From Bryobacterales bacterium (GTDB taxonomy: Bacteria > Acidobacteriota > Terriglobia > Bryobacterales > Bryobacteraceae), in contig JAIXKK010000047.1 in assembly GCA_026954325.1 (NCBI GenBank), positions 1 to 53,574 of the forward strand: a stretch of 53,574 nucleotides of DNA. Direction: 5' to 3'. Made by a program: the position numbers and the translations under genes. This document shows, in pieces, positions 33,596 to 44,837 of the stretch. The notes under the pieces are model-generated. The model was not told the DNA's origin and searched no databases. It saw only the letters and a program-made list of their open reading frames with translations. The first letter of the stretch is position 1. Each line of letters starts with the position of its first letter.

Positions 33596-35182
33596 TCAGC
33601 GGATGTCGATGATCTTGTTCTCGGTAATCTCCAGCGTCTGGGTGGGCGTCTTCACTCCGTCCGGCAATTCCAGGTAGATGGTGTACGTCCCGGCAGGCAG
33701 GCTCAGGCGCGCCGGGGCCTTGTCCTTCCAGGGCTTCCCATCGAGATAGATGGTGGACCCGGTGTGACCGTGCACAGCCACAAGCCCCATGGGGCGATCG
33801 AGTTGGATGGAGATGTCCAGTTGGTCCGGCACGCGGATAAGACGATGTGTGTCCTTGTAGCCCTCAAGCGATGCCGATAAGTAGTATTCACCCTTGGGCA
33901 AATCGAGGGAGCAGGGCGTGACGCAGCGCTGGCCTTTTGCCGACACCTTCGCGCCGGGAGGACCCGTCAGGATCTCGACGGGGACCACTTCGGGCTCGGG
34001 CGCCGTTGCCAAGGGCTGGCTCCGCGGGACTGGGGCTGGTTTCCGGGCCGGGGTGGTTTCGGGTGATTTCGGGGATGGTGTTCTCTGGACAGGCGCTGAG
34101 GTGGCAACAGGCGCCGGGCCGGCCGGAATCGGGACGTCCGATTTTCGCAGCGAAAACCAGGCGAAGAATCCACCCGCAACCACCAGGACTCCTACCGCGA
34201 ATCCCACCAGAGCCTTCCTTCCCTCTCGCTTCGGAGGCGCGAACGGTTGCGCCACCGGGGCTGCGGCGGATTGCGGCAGTTCCCACTTCGGCGCGGGCAG
34301 AGCGGCAATTTCCGGGGGCGCCTGGACTTGCGAGCCGCGCACGGTGCGCGTGGGGCGCCAGGTCTTGCGAGTCTCGCACGCATTCTTCAGTGCGTGGACA
34401 AACTCCATGCAACCTCCGTAGCGGCCGCCCGGTTCCTTGGCGAGCGCTTTCTGAAGCACCACCTCCACCGCCGGCGATACGGAGGGATTCACCGTCCTCA
34501 CCGGAGTGGGGGGTTGAAAGACGATGTTGTACAACAAGCCGGAGATGGAATCGGCTTGAAAGGGCTTCTGGCCGGTTAACAGCTCAAAGGCGACGACAGC
34601 CAGCGAAAACTGATCGGTGGCCGGGTTCAGGGGCTTGTTGGAGATCTGCTCCGGAGCCATGTAAGATGGCGTTCCGAGCACCATTCCGGAGGTAGCTGTC
34701 TTTTGGGAATCGAGGCGCGCGACGCCGAAATCGGCAACCTTCACCTTACCGGACGGCGTTACCATGAGGTTTGCCGGCTTGATGTCCCGGTGCAACACTC
34801 CTTTGGAATGGGCATAGTCCATGGCGGCGGCGGTCTGCTCGAGCATGCTCAAGACCTCGCCGGGTTCGAGAGCGCCCTGGTTCATCTTGTCGAAGACGGT
34901 GACGCCTTCCACAAACTCCATCACGATGCCGGCTGTGTGTCCCAGGTGCTGAATATCGTAGATGGTGACGATTCCCGGGTGGGAGAGGATGCCGGCGGAG
35001 CGTGCTTCGCGGAACAGGCGGTCCTGGAGGGCCTTGATTTCATGCGGCTCACTCAGATTGTCGAGGTTGATGGTCTTGATGGCGACCAGGCGGCCAATCG
35101 CCGGGTCTTCCGCGAGATACACGATGCCCATGGCTCCCCGGCCCAACTCCCGGACCACGCGGTAACGGCCGATTGATTCCAT
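33596..35182 (-). CDS. Hanks-type Ser/Thr protein kinase with transmembrane segment and PEGA-like tail
   Basis: A 528-residue membrane-anchored kinase. The kinase domain (residues 1-270) has RELGRGAMGIVYLAED, the ATP lysine in VAIKTI, the catalytic loop LHRDIKPANL, VADFGVARL and TPSYMAPEQIS. One membrane helix near residue 350 (LVGFAVGVLVVAGGFFAWF) separates it from a Pro-rich linker and a C-terminal beta domain with two PEGA-like units (PPGAKVSAKGQRCVTPCSL; GSTIYLDGKPW). It likely senses an envelope signal. ATG at 35182 (AAAGG upstream) gives the standard kinase start; a TTG at 35305 is in frame and would add 41 residues. Confidence 0.92.
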   Translation of the reverse strand: MESIGRYRVVRELGRGAMGIVYLAEDPAIGRLVAIKTINLDNLSEPHEIKALQDRLFREARSAGILSHPGIVTIYDIQHLGHTAGIVMEFVEGVTVFDKMNQGALEPGEVLSMLEQTAAAMDYAHSKGVLHRDIKPANLMVTPSGKVKVADFGVARLDSQKTATSGMVLGTPSYMAPEQISNKPLNPATDQFSLAVVAFELLTGQKPFQADSISGLLYNIVFQPPTPVRTVNPSVSPAVEVVLQKALAKEPGGRYGGCMEFVHALKNACETRKTWRPTRTVRGSQVQAPPEIAALPAPKWELPQSAAAPVAQPFAPPKREGRKALVGFAVGVLVVAGGFFAWFSLRKSDVPIPAGPAPVATSAPVQRTPSPKSPETTPARKPAPVPRSQPLATAPEPEVVPVEILTGPPGAKVSAKGQRCVTPCSLDLPKGEYYLSASLEGYKDTHRLIRVPDQLDISIQLDRPMGLVAVHGHTGSTIYLDGKPWKDKAPARLSLPAGTYTIYLELPDGVKTPTQTLEITENKIIDIR

Positions 35183-35421
35183 GGGACCTTTCTCACCGGT
35201 TTCGCCGGAAAGTGCGGGCCGCGCACAATTCGTCTTCCTACCGGCAACCGCGGCCTGCTCCACCATACATTGTCTAACGCGGTTTTCGATGGTGAAAAGC
35301 GCCAAAAATTTCCGGCGGCTGGGACGTTCCTTAAGGCCCCCGGCGGGTGAGGAGGCCGCGCAGGGGTTCGGGCGACACTAGAATAGTGTGAGGATTCTCC
35401 CGTTTGCCCTTCGTAACTGAA

Positions 35422-36216
35422 ATGCATTCCATCGCCAGCCCGCGCAACCCGCTGCTCAAGGAGATCCGGCGCGCCCTGCTGCGCGGAACGCTGACCGAGG
35501 ATGGCTGCGCCGTGGCGGAGACTTTTCATCTGCTCGAGGAGGCGCTGCGCAGTGATTGCCATGTGCCCGTGGTGCTCTCCGCGGAATCCGTGCGCGGCAC
35601 GGTCGAGCAGCACATCCGGAATCTCAAGGATGTGCGCTTTTCGGTGGTTCCGGACGCTCTTTTCACGCAGCTTTCGAGCACGGAATCGAGCCAGGGGGTG
35701 CTTGCGCTGGTGAAACCGCCGCGGTGGACGATGGAGGAGTTGCTGCGCGGACGCACTCTGTTGTTGGTGTTAGACGGCGTGCAGGATCCCGGGAATGCGG
35801 GCGCCATCGTGCGCGCGGGGGAGGCTTTTGGCGCCACCGGGGTTTTGTTTCTGAAGGGGACAGTGAGTCCCTACAACGCGAAAACGCTACGCGCCTCGGC
35901 GGGATCGCTGTTCCGGCTGCCGGTTGTGCATGGGATGGAGGCCGATCTGGCGCGCACGGCGCTGGCGCAGCGGCGCCTTGATGTCTATGCGGCCGTGCCG
36001 GGGGCGCCGGCTCAAGTGACGGAGGTGGACTTCACGCGGCGATGCGCGCTGATTGTGGGCAGTGAAGGCCGCGGCGTGAGTGAGAAATTACGATCAGCGG
36101 CGCGGGAGATCGCCATCCCAACTCTGGGCGTCGAATCGCTCAATGCGGCCATGGCCGCCACCGTGATCCTGTACGAAGCGAGCCGCCAGCGGCGCCTGGC
36201 CGTGGTGAAGGCATGA
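35422..36216 (+). CDS. TrmH/SpoU family RNA 2'-O-methyltransferase
   Basis: A 264-residue SPOUT methyltransferase with an N-terminal substrate-binding domain (MHSIASPRNPLLKEIRRAL) and a knotted SpoU domain. The three motifs are LVLDGVQDPGNAGAIVRAGE, ALIVGSEGRGVSEKL and IPTLGVESLNAAMAATVILY. It methylates the 2'-hydroxyl of a ribose in rRNA or tRNA. ATG at 35422 fits the family start, but TTG at 35404 has GAGG nine bases upstream and is a real alternative. Its stop overlaps the rarA start by four bases (ATGA). Confidence 0.9.
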   Translation: MHSIASPRNPLLKEIRRALLRGTLTEDGCAVAETFHLLEEALRSDCHVPVVLSAESVRGTVEQHIRNLKDVRFSVVPDALFTQLSSTESSQGVLALVKPPRWTMEELLRGRTLLLVLDGVQDPGNAGAIVRAGEAFGATGVLFLKGTVSPYNAKTLRASAGSLFRLPVVHGMEADLARTALAQRRLDVYAAVPGAPAQVTEVDFTRRCALIVGSEGRGVSEKLRSAAREIAIPTLGVESLNAAMAATVILYEASRQRRLAVVKA

Positions 36217-37556
36217 GCCTCTTTGAACCAACCCCGCTCGCCTCCGCCGCCGTGGATGCTTCTCGCCCGCTGGCCGAGCGCATGCGCCCGCACAGCCTCC
36301 AGGAGTACGCCGGCCAGGAGCACATCCTCGGGCCCGGCAAGCCGCTGCGCGTGCAGATCGAGCGGGATCAACTCACGTCGATGATTCTGTGGGGGCCTCC
36401 AGGGGTGGGAAAAACCTCGCTGGCGCGGCTGATCGCGCGCCTGACGCGCTGCGACTTTGTCCCGTTCAGCGCGGTAACCAGCGGGATCAAAGAAGTGAAA
36501 GCCATCATGGCCGAGGCCGAGCACAACCGCAAACTCGGGCGGCGCACGGTTTTGTTTGTCGATGAGATTCACCGCTTCAACAAGGCGCAGCAGGACGCAT
36601 TTTTGCCGTACGTGGAGCAGGGCGACGTGATCCTCATCGGAGCGACGACGGAGAACCCCTCGTTCGAGGTGATCTCGGCTCTGTTATCGCGATCGAAAGT
36701 CTACACGCTGCGGGCGCTGAACCCGGATGAGATCGTCTTTTTGCTGCGGCGCGCTCTCGAAGACAAGGAGCGAGGTTTGGGAGCGCGGCATTTGCGGATC
36801 ACCGATGAACAGCTTGAGCAGATCGCCATTTATGCGAACGGCGATGCGAGAACGGGCTACACAGTGCTCGAATTGCTCGCCGCTGCCGCGGGGGAGGACG
36901 GCACAGTGCCGGCCCAACTGCTGGAGGATGTGATCCAGCGGAAGACGCTGCTCTACGACAAATCAGGCGAGGAGCATTTCAACCTGATTTCGGCGCTGCA
37001 TAAATCGGTGCGTTCGAGCGATCCCGATGCGGCGCTGTACTGGCTGGCGCGGATGCTGGAAGCGGGGGAGGACCGGCTCTACATCGCGCGCCGCCTGGTG
37101 CGCATGGCGATCGAGGATATCGGGCTGGCGGATCCGCGGGCGCTCGAGCAGGCAATCGCGGCGCAGCAGTGTGTACATTTTCTGGGGATTCCGGAAGGCG
37201 ACCAGGCGCTCGCTCAGCTTGCGATTTACCTGGCGGTGTCGCCGAAATCGGATGCGGCGTATACGGCCCTGGCGGCGGCATCCGAAAAGGCGAAGCACGC
37301 GCTCGCCGAGCCGGTGCCGATGCAGTTGCGCAATGCTCCAACGCGGTTGATGAAGGAGCTTGGCTACCACGAAGGGTATCAGCACGCGCATCAGTTCGAG
37401 GGCGGGTTGACGGAGATGGAGTGCCTGCCGGCGTCGCTGGTTGGAACGCAGTTCTACCATCCGACGAACCGCGGCGTGGAGGCGCGGATCGGGGAGAGGC
37501 TGGCGGAGATACGGAAGTGGAAGCGGGAGCGGTGGGCGGGCAGGGAAAAAGAATAG
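36213..37556 (+). CDS. rarA: Replication-associated recombination protein A (MgsA/RarA)
   Basis: A 447-residue AAA+ ATPase acting at stalled replication forks, relative of yeast Mgs1/human WRNIP1. The N-terminal [20 protein letters not shown] leads to Walker [10 protein letters not shown] (residues 61-69) and Walker [35 protein letters not shown] carries sensor 1. The C-terminal tetramerisation region has [20 protein letters not shown] and [16 protein letters not shown]. Translation is coupled to the upstream methyltransferase through an ATGA overlap. Family and length are standard. Confidence 0.95.
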   Translation: MSLFEPTPLASAAVDASRPLAERMRPHSLQEYAGQEHILGPGKPLRVQIERDQLTSMILWGPPGVGKTSLARLIARLTRCDFVPFSAVTSGIKEVKAIMAEAEHNRKLGRRTVLFVDEIHRFNKAQQDAFLPYVEQGDVILIGATTENPSFEVISALLSRSKVYTLRALNPDEIVFLLRRALEDKERGLGARHLRITDEQLEQIAIYANGDARTGYTVLELLAAAAGEDGTVPAQLLEDVIQRKTLLYDKSGEEHFNLISALHKSVRSSDPDAALYWLARMLEAGEDRLYIARRLVRMAIEDIGLADPRALEQAIAAQQCVHFLGIPEGDQALAQLAIYLAVSPKSDAAYTALAAASEKAKHALAEPVPMQLRNAPTRLMKELGYHEGYQHAHQFEGGLTEMECLPASLVGTQFYHPTNRGVEARIGERLAEIRKWKRERWAGREKE

Positions 37557-37638
37557 CCGGCTAAGGTTCTCGCGGAGCCGCCAAGCGCGCAGAGGAAGAA
37601 GAGGATGTTCCTTCGAGCGCCGGCGTTGATCCTGTAGA

Positions 37639-37874
37639 ATGCGGGCACTGTAGTCCGGCCCCTCTTTCCGGTAGCGCTTGCATTCCTGTGTGCGGGCTCA
37701 GGATTTGCCTCGTCAGATGTCCGAAATCGTGGGGTCGAATTGCCTGGGCTGTCATGGAGCCGCGATCAAGATGTCGGACCTGGATCCGCGCACCCGCGAG
37801 TCCAGGTTGAAGGCGGAAAGAGTGGAGCGGCGCTGGCGCCCGGCGATCCGAGCATGAGGAGTTGGATTAATTAA
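37639..37874 (+). pseudogene. Remnant of a planctomycete-type cytochrome c domain protein
   Basis: From ATG 37639 the frame is broken by two in-frame TAG codons (37651, 37672) inside what would be the signal peptide. It then reads AQDLPRQMSEIVGSNCLGCH with the haem-binding CLGCH, followed by GAAIKMSDLDPRTRES. After TTGAAG at about 37807-37812 one base is missing, and the downstream frame continues GGKSGAALAPGDPSM before stopping at 37872-37874. This is the N-terminus of the large PSD1/planctomycete cytochrome c proteins normally about 800-1000 residues long, so over 90 percent is gone. It abuts a DUF1501 remnant. Confidence 0.8.
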
Positions 37875-37981
37875 TCCGCATGTGTTCACGGTATGGCCGG
37901 CGGGAGGCGGGGTGAAGGGCGGCGCCGCGGCGGGCCGTTACGAGAAGCTGACTTACTTCTACAACGGGCGCAACATGCGGC

Positions 37982-40608
<2,627 letters not shown>

Positions 40609-40610
40609 CT

Positions 40611-41564
40611 ATTCCCGTCTACCGGAACGCTTTCCTTATCTACAATCCTAACGCCGGCAGATTACGGCGGAATCCGAAACTGCTAACCGGAGCCGTGTCG
40701 GTTCTCGAGGAGCAGGGGCACGCCATCACTCCGAGGCCCACCGGAGGGCCGGGCGATGCGACCCAAATCGCGGCGCGCTGCGTGAGCGGGGGCGCCGATC
40801 TGATTCTGGCCGCCGGCGGGGACGGAACCATTAATGAAGTGGCCAACGGGATGATCGGGTCCAAAGTGCCGCTGGGCATTCTGCCCGCCGGGACGGCCAA
40901 CGTGCTGGCCACGGAGACCCGTCTGGGCAGTGATCCCGTGGGGGTGGCGAGCAGCTTCGGCGCCCTCGAACCGGTTCGCATCGCGGTTGGCTTGCTGCGC
41001 GCGGCGGCCGGCGCGCCGCCGCGGCATTTTCTACTCATGGCGGGGGCCGGGCTGGACGCGAACATAGTGGCTCACCTGAATCCGCGCGTGAAGAGGGTGC
41101 TCGGCAAAGGCGCCTACTGGCTCGCGGGGTGGCAATCCGCGTTCCGCCGGCTGGAGGAACTGGATGTGGAATGCGACGGGCGGCGCGTCCGGTGCAGTTT
41201 CGCGCTCGCAAGCCGGGTTCGCAACTATGGGGGCGATCTCGAGATCGCGCGCGGCGCCAGTCTGCTTCACGAACATTTCGAACTGGTGCTGTTTGAAGGC
41301 GCCAATCCCCTGCGTTTCGTGAAGTACTTCACGGGCGTGCTGCTCGGCAAAGCGGCCGGCATGCGCGGGGTCCACGTGCTCAAGGCCCGTTGTCTCATGC
41401 TGCAGCCGGCCGGCCGGAAGAGTGTTCACATTCAAATAGACGGCGAAGACGCCGGAACGCTGCCGGCGCGGGTGGAAACGGCGCCGGATGCGCTAACCTT
41501 GCTGCTTCCGGCCGATTTTCTCGAACGCGAACGGCAACGATGGACAACCTCACGCACACCCTGA
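40611..41564 (+). CDS. Diacylglycerol kinase catalytic-domain lipid kinase
   Basis: A soluble lipid kinase of the DAGK/YegS/sphingosine-kinase type, about 315 residues. The family N-terminus RNAFLIYNPNAG is visible from 40623, and the catalytic loop AAGGDGTINEVANGMIG is near residue 65. The substrate domain includes GILPAGTANVLATE. The first standard start (GTG at 40695) would delete the NPNAG strand. Upstream of it, in frame back to a stop at 40590, there is only ATC, ATT (40611) and GTC (40617), so the start given is provisional. It overlaps the next gene by 25 bases. Confidence 0.8.
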   Translation: MPVYRNAFLIYNPNAGRLRRNPKLLTGAVSVLEEQGHAITPRPTGGPGDATQIAARCVSGGADLILAAGGDGTINEVANGMIGSKVPLGILPAGTANVLATETRLGSDPVGVASSFGALEPVRIAVGLLRAAAGAPPRHFLLMAGAGLDANIVAHLNPRVKRVLGKGAYWLAGWQSAFRRLEELDVECDGRRVRCSFALASRVRNYGGDLEIARGASLLHEHFELVLFEGANPLRFVKYFTGVLLGKAAGMRGVHVLKARCLMLQPAGRKSVHIQIDGEDAGTLPARVETAPDALTLLLPADFLERERQRWTTSRTP

Positions 41565-42526
41565 CCGGATTGATGCTATCGCGGGCGGGATTTAACCGCC
41601 GGCTTCCGCGAGCCACCGCCATTCTTCTGATCAGCTCGAACATTCCGGATATCGATGCCGTCTATTTCCGCGGCGGCGCGCTGGACTACCTCGATCATCA
41701 CCGCGGCATCACTCACGCCCTCATCTCCGTCCCGATCCTGGCGGCGCTGACCGCGGTGATCGTGCGCCTGGCGGGACGTAAGCCTCTATCCTGGATGCGC
41801 GCCATCATTGCAGGTTGCGCCGGCGTCCTGTCTCACCTTCTGCTCGATTACACAAACACCTACGGCGTCCGGCTGCTGCTGCCCTTTTCAAGCGAATGGC
41901 TGCGGCTCGACATCACCAATGTCGTCGATTTGTGGATCTGGGGGCTGCTGATTCTCTGCGTGGCGGGTCCGCTGCTTTCGCGCCTGGTGAGCAGCGAAAT
42001 CGGCGCGAAGCCGGGCACGGGGCGCGGGGCGGCAATTTTCGCGCTGCTCGCGATGAGCGTTTATGAAGGCGGGCGCTATCTCGTCCATCAGCGGGCCATC
42101 AACCTGCTCGAGAGCTATAACTATTCGGGCGCCGCGCCCCGCCGTGTGGGAGCCTTTCCGGATCTTGTCAACCCTTTTTCCTGGAGCACCGCCGTAGAGA
42201 CCTCGAACGCCGTGCTGGTACAACGCATCAACCTGCTCGCGCCCTATGATCCAACGGGCGGCGAGACATTTTATTATCCGCATTCCACGCAAGCAATGGA
42301 AGCGGCGCGACGGACGGACGTGTTCCAGCGCTACCTGCGGTTTGCGCAGTTTCCGTTCTGGCAGGTTTCCCCGGTGGCGACTCCGGAAGGCGGCGTCCGC
42401 GTGGAGGCCATGGACCTGCGGTTCGGCGCACCCTCGGCTCCGCGCTTTGTCGCGACCGCGGTTCTCGATTCCTCGCTTCGCGTGGTGCAGTCGGGGTTCG
42501 GGTTCGGACCTCTTCAGCCGAGGTGA
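41540..42526 (+). CDS. Membrane-bound metal-dependent hydrolase (YdjM/DUF457 family)
   Basis: A 328-residue membrane protein of the YdjM family. The N-terminal part has the histidine/aspartate-rich metal motifs MDNLTHTLTGLMLSRAGF, SNIPDIDAVYF, LDYLDHHRGITHALI and SHLLLDYTNTYG, spread over about five membrane helices. The last 130 residues form a soluble beta-rich tail. The ATG at 41540 gives the canonical N-terminal DNLTHTLTG and lies inside the end of the lipid kinase gene, so the two are coupled. The reaction is unknown; the partner lipid kinase suggests a role in membrane lipid metabolism, which is inference. Confidence 0.87.
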   Translation: MDNLTHTLTGLMLSRAGFNRRLPRATAILLISSNIPDIDAVYFRGGALDYLDHHRGITHALISVPILAALTAVIVRLAGRKPLSWMRAIIAGCAGVLSHLLLDYTNTYGVRLLLPFSSEWLRLDITNVVDLWIWGLLILCVAGPLLSRLVSSEIGAKPGTGRGAAIFALLAMSVYEGGRYLVHQRAINLLESYNYSGAAPRRVGAFPDLVNPFSWSTAVETSNAVLVQRINLLAPYDPTGGETFYYPHSTQAMEAARRTDVFQRYLRFAQFPFWQVSPVATPEGGVRVEAMDLRFGAPSAPRFVATAVLDSSLRVVQSGFGFGPLQPR

Positions 42527-42827
42527 TCAACCAGATTGAGCGCCATCTGCTTGCCGTTGATATCGATGCCGCGAGTTCCCAGAGAGCCGGGATGCTCCAC
42601 GGTGATGGTGTAGGCTCCGGCCGGCACAGAGCAGGCGACAAACTGGCCACTGTCGTTGGCCGTGGCGACGCGTGCAAATCCGGTTCCGTCATTCACCAGA
42701 ATCACGTTGACGGTGACCACGGCCCGGCGGGATCGGAAATGGCGCCGGCAATGGAACGCTCCGCGCTTGCGCGAAGAGAAAGGTGCAAGCGGACAAGAGG
42801 AACACGACGAGACGCGGGCTAACCCAT
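42514..42827 (-). pseudogene. Remnant of a TonB-dependent receptor N-terminus (carboxypeptidase-regulatory-like domain)
   Basis: Three minus-strand frames together rebuild the start of an outer-membrane receptor. One gives the signal peptide SPRLVVFLLSACTFLFAQA, a second SIAGAISDPAG, a third VVTVNVILVNDGTGFARVAT, then SGQFVACSVPAGAYTITVEH and a stop at 42514. This is the CarboxypepD_reg-like domain that opens Oar-type TonB receptors of about 1000 residues, so two frameshifts and loss of nearly the whole barrel have occurred. It overlaps the end of the membrane hydrolase gene by 13 bases. Confidence 0.65.
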
Positions 42828-42845
42828 GGTGGACCACGATATCGC

Positions 42846-43853
42846 TTACAGGCCGGCTTCCAGCAGCGCCAGCGCGGCATACGCGGTTGCCGCGTCCGTC
42901 ATGAAGAGCAAAGGCATGGAACCCGCTTCGTAGCGCTTGTTCATGGATTCCGCCCGCCAATTACCGTGTTCACGGTTCTGATGGGCCCGCAGCCACTCAA
43001 GCGCTTTCTTCAGCCGCGCATCCGATGCCGCGACGCCGCCTTTTTGCAGGGTGAATGCGGCGAAACCGGTGGCGTAGCTGTTGCCGCCGGCGGACCGGGG
43101 CGCGCCCGCGTGCGGGCTCCAGGGACCGAGCGCGTCGAGTGTCCAGCCTCCATCCGGCTGCTGCTTCCCCCACGCTTCACTGATGATTTGCCTGCTGACG
43201 GACCGCGGCAGCGCATCCGGCAGTTTCGCTCCCGCCCACAGCAGCAGAAGCCGGTTGTGCAGCGGTTGTCCCTCGCGCTCACGCCGCAGATAGGCGGCCA
43301 ATCCGGCTTCGTGTTTCCGAACTTCCGGCCGGCTCCGGTACGCGGAAGGAGCGCTTCCCGCCGCTACGGCGGCCAGCGACGCGCCGTAGAACGTGGATTC
43401 CGGCATTTCCCACGGATCGTGATCGAGGCTGAACCATTCCCAGGCTCCGCGCGACTTCCCATCGTGAAGCTGCAAGGACCACATGCGATCGAGCGCTTTC
43501 GTCTCTCCGGGTCCCAGCAGCAGCGCGGCGAGAATCGCCTCCACTCCCTGCGCCCGCGGGCTCTTTCCCTTCACACCCTGGTCGAGTCTCGTTTTCAACC
43601 CTTCGAGCAATCCCCGTTCGTAAGGGCCGTCCGCTGTCTCATTGAGCGCACGGCGCAACGCGGGCCGGGCCAGCAGGTAGGTTAAGCCGGTGTGGCAGGA
43701 AAGGCACGGCCCTCCCACTGCCGTTGCGGGCTGCCAGGCAAACCAGGCCTGTTGACGTTGATCCAGGTAGTTGGCTGCAAGCTGTTTGTTCCAGCCGCCG
43801 GAAAACGCTGGCACGGCCAGCAGCAAGGTAACGGCGAAACGCATCCACGGCAT
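42846..43853 (-). CDS. Exported alpha/alpha-toroid protein with haem-c (CxxCH) motif
   Basis: A protein of about 335 residues with a Sec signal peptide (PWMRFAVTLLLAVPAFSG). The motif CLSCH, with flanking GGP and TGLTYLLARPALR, lies about 30 residues after the signal and is a typical haem-c attachment site. The rest is helical with repeats like those of prenyltransferase/squalene-cyclase toroids: KQQPDGGWTLDALGPW, NSYATGFAAFTLQKGG and ALEWLRAHQNREHGNW. No terpene-cyclase DxDD acid motif is visible, so cyclase activity is doubtful. ATG 43853 or GTG 43856 could start it. It ends a unit with an esterase (11-base gap) and a radical SAM protein. Confidence 0.65.
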   Translation of the reverse strand: MPWMRFAVTLLLAVPAFSGGWNKQLAANYLDQRQQAWFAWQPATAVGGPCLSCHTGLTYLLARPALRRALNETADGPYERGLLEGLKTRLDQGVKGKSPRAQGVEAILAALLLGPGETKALDRMWSLQLHDGKSRGAWEWFSLDHDPWEMPESTFYGASLAAVAAGSAPSAYRSRPEVRKHEAGLAAYLRREREGQPLHNRLLLLWAGAKLPDALPRSVSRQIISEAWGKQQPDGGWTLDALGPWSPHAGAPRSAGGNSYATGFAAFTLQKGGVAASDARLKKALEWLRAHQNREHGNWRAESMNKRYEAGSMPLLFMTDAATAYAALALLEAGL

Positions 43854-43864
43854 CACTATTCACA

Positions 43865-44803
43865 TTACGCCGCGCGGACGAAATCCGCCACCTGCTGAAA
43901 CGAATCAAAGGCGCGGGAACACACTCCCGAGAGCGAGAAGAACGGGTGGATCATCCCTTCATAGCGAGCGCGCGTCACGGCCACCCCGGCCTTTTCCAGA
44001 CGTCCGGCAAAGGCTTCCCCCTCATCCCGCAGCGGATCACATTCCGCGGTCAGCACGAGGGCCGGCGGCAATCCCTCCAAATCGGGAGCGAGCAGCGGCG
44101 AGGCATACGGATGGAGCCCGTCCTCCGGCCGTTGCAGATAGTGGTTGCGGAACCACTCCATGGAAGCCCGGGTCAGTTGATACCCGTCGGCGAACTCTTC
44201 GTAGGACGGCGTGTCGAAGGAAGCGAGATTCGTTACCGGATACACCATCGCCTGTCCGGCGATGGCAGGGCCGCGTTCATCGCGGCTCTTGAGCGCCACC
44301 GCGGCCGCGAGATTCCCGCCCGCGCTGTCGCCGCCCACCGAGATTCGCCTTCCATCGATGTCCAGGGGCCCGGCGTTTGCGGCCGTCCACTCTAACGCCG
44401 CGTAACAATCGTTGACGGCAGCGGGGAAGCGATGCTCCGGCGCCAGGCGGTAGTCCACGGAGACGACGACAGCGCCCGCCCTCCGCGCGATGGCGCGGCA
44501 GGCCACGTCGTGTGTTTCGAGGCCGCAGAGCACCCAGCCGCCGCCGTGAAAGAACACCAGGCCAGGGCGGGGCGCCAGGGATTCGGGCGTATAAACGCGA
44601 ACCGGAATCTCCGCCTCAGGCCCGCGAATGCGGATGTCTTCCACGCGCGCCACTGGTTCGGGAGCGGCGCACACGGTTTTCATCATTTCCAGCGCGGCGG
44701 CACGGCCTTCCTCCGGCGTCAGCGTGCACATCGGGGGTTTCTCCAATGCCTGCACGGCTTCGAGCCACGCCCGCAGCGTGGGGTCCAACCTCTCGCTCCA
44801 CAT
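43865..44803 (-). CDS. Alpha/beta hydrolase, hormone-sensitive-lipase (family IV) esterase
   Basis: A protein of about 312 residues with the HSL family pattern: oxyanion motif FFHGGGWVLCG, VVSVDYRLAPEHRFPAAV, nucleophile GGDSAGGNLAAAVAL, and the acid and base in AECDPLRDEGEAF and GMIHPFFSL. Such cytoplasmic esterases hydrolyse short- to medium-chain acyl esters. ATG 44803 is chosen because TACAAT ends seven bases before it; that element overlaps the alternative ATG at 44812. It lies between the radical SAM and toroid genes on one strand. Confidence 0.9.
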   Translation of the reverse strand: MWSERLDPTLRAWLEAVQALEKPPMCTLTPEEGRAAALEMMKTVCAAPEPVARVEDIRIRGPEAEIPVRVYTPESLAPRPGLVFFHGGGWVLCGLETHDVACRAIARRAGAVVVSVDYRLAPEHRFPAAVNDCYAALEWTAANAGPLDIDGRRISVGGDSAGGNLAAAVALKSRDERGPAIAGQAMVYPVTNLASFDTPSYEEFADGYQLTRASMEWFRNHYLQRPEDGLHPYASPLLAPDLEGLPPALVLTAECDPLRDEGEAFAGRLEKAGVAVTRARYEGMIHPFFSLSGVCSRAFDSFQQVADFVRAA

Positions 44804-44810
44804 CGACGCC

Positions 44811-44816
44811 ATTGTA
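44811..44816 (-). promoter_or_regulatory. -10 element (TACAAT) before the esterase gene
   Basis: TACAAT on the minus strand ends seven bases before ATG 44803, in the short gap after the radical SAM gene. It could give the esterase and toroid genes their own leaderless transcript. Confidence 0.4.
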
Positions 44817-44837
44817 ACAGCGGGTTGCGCCCGGCCC

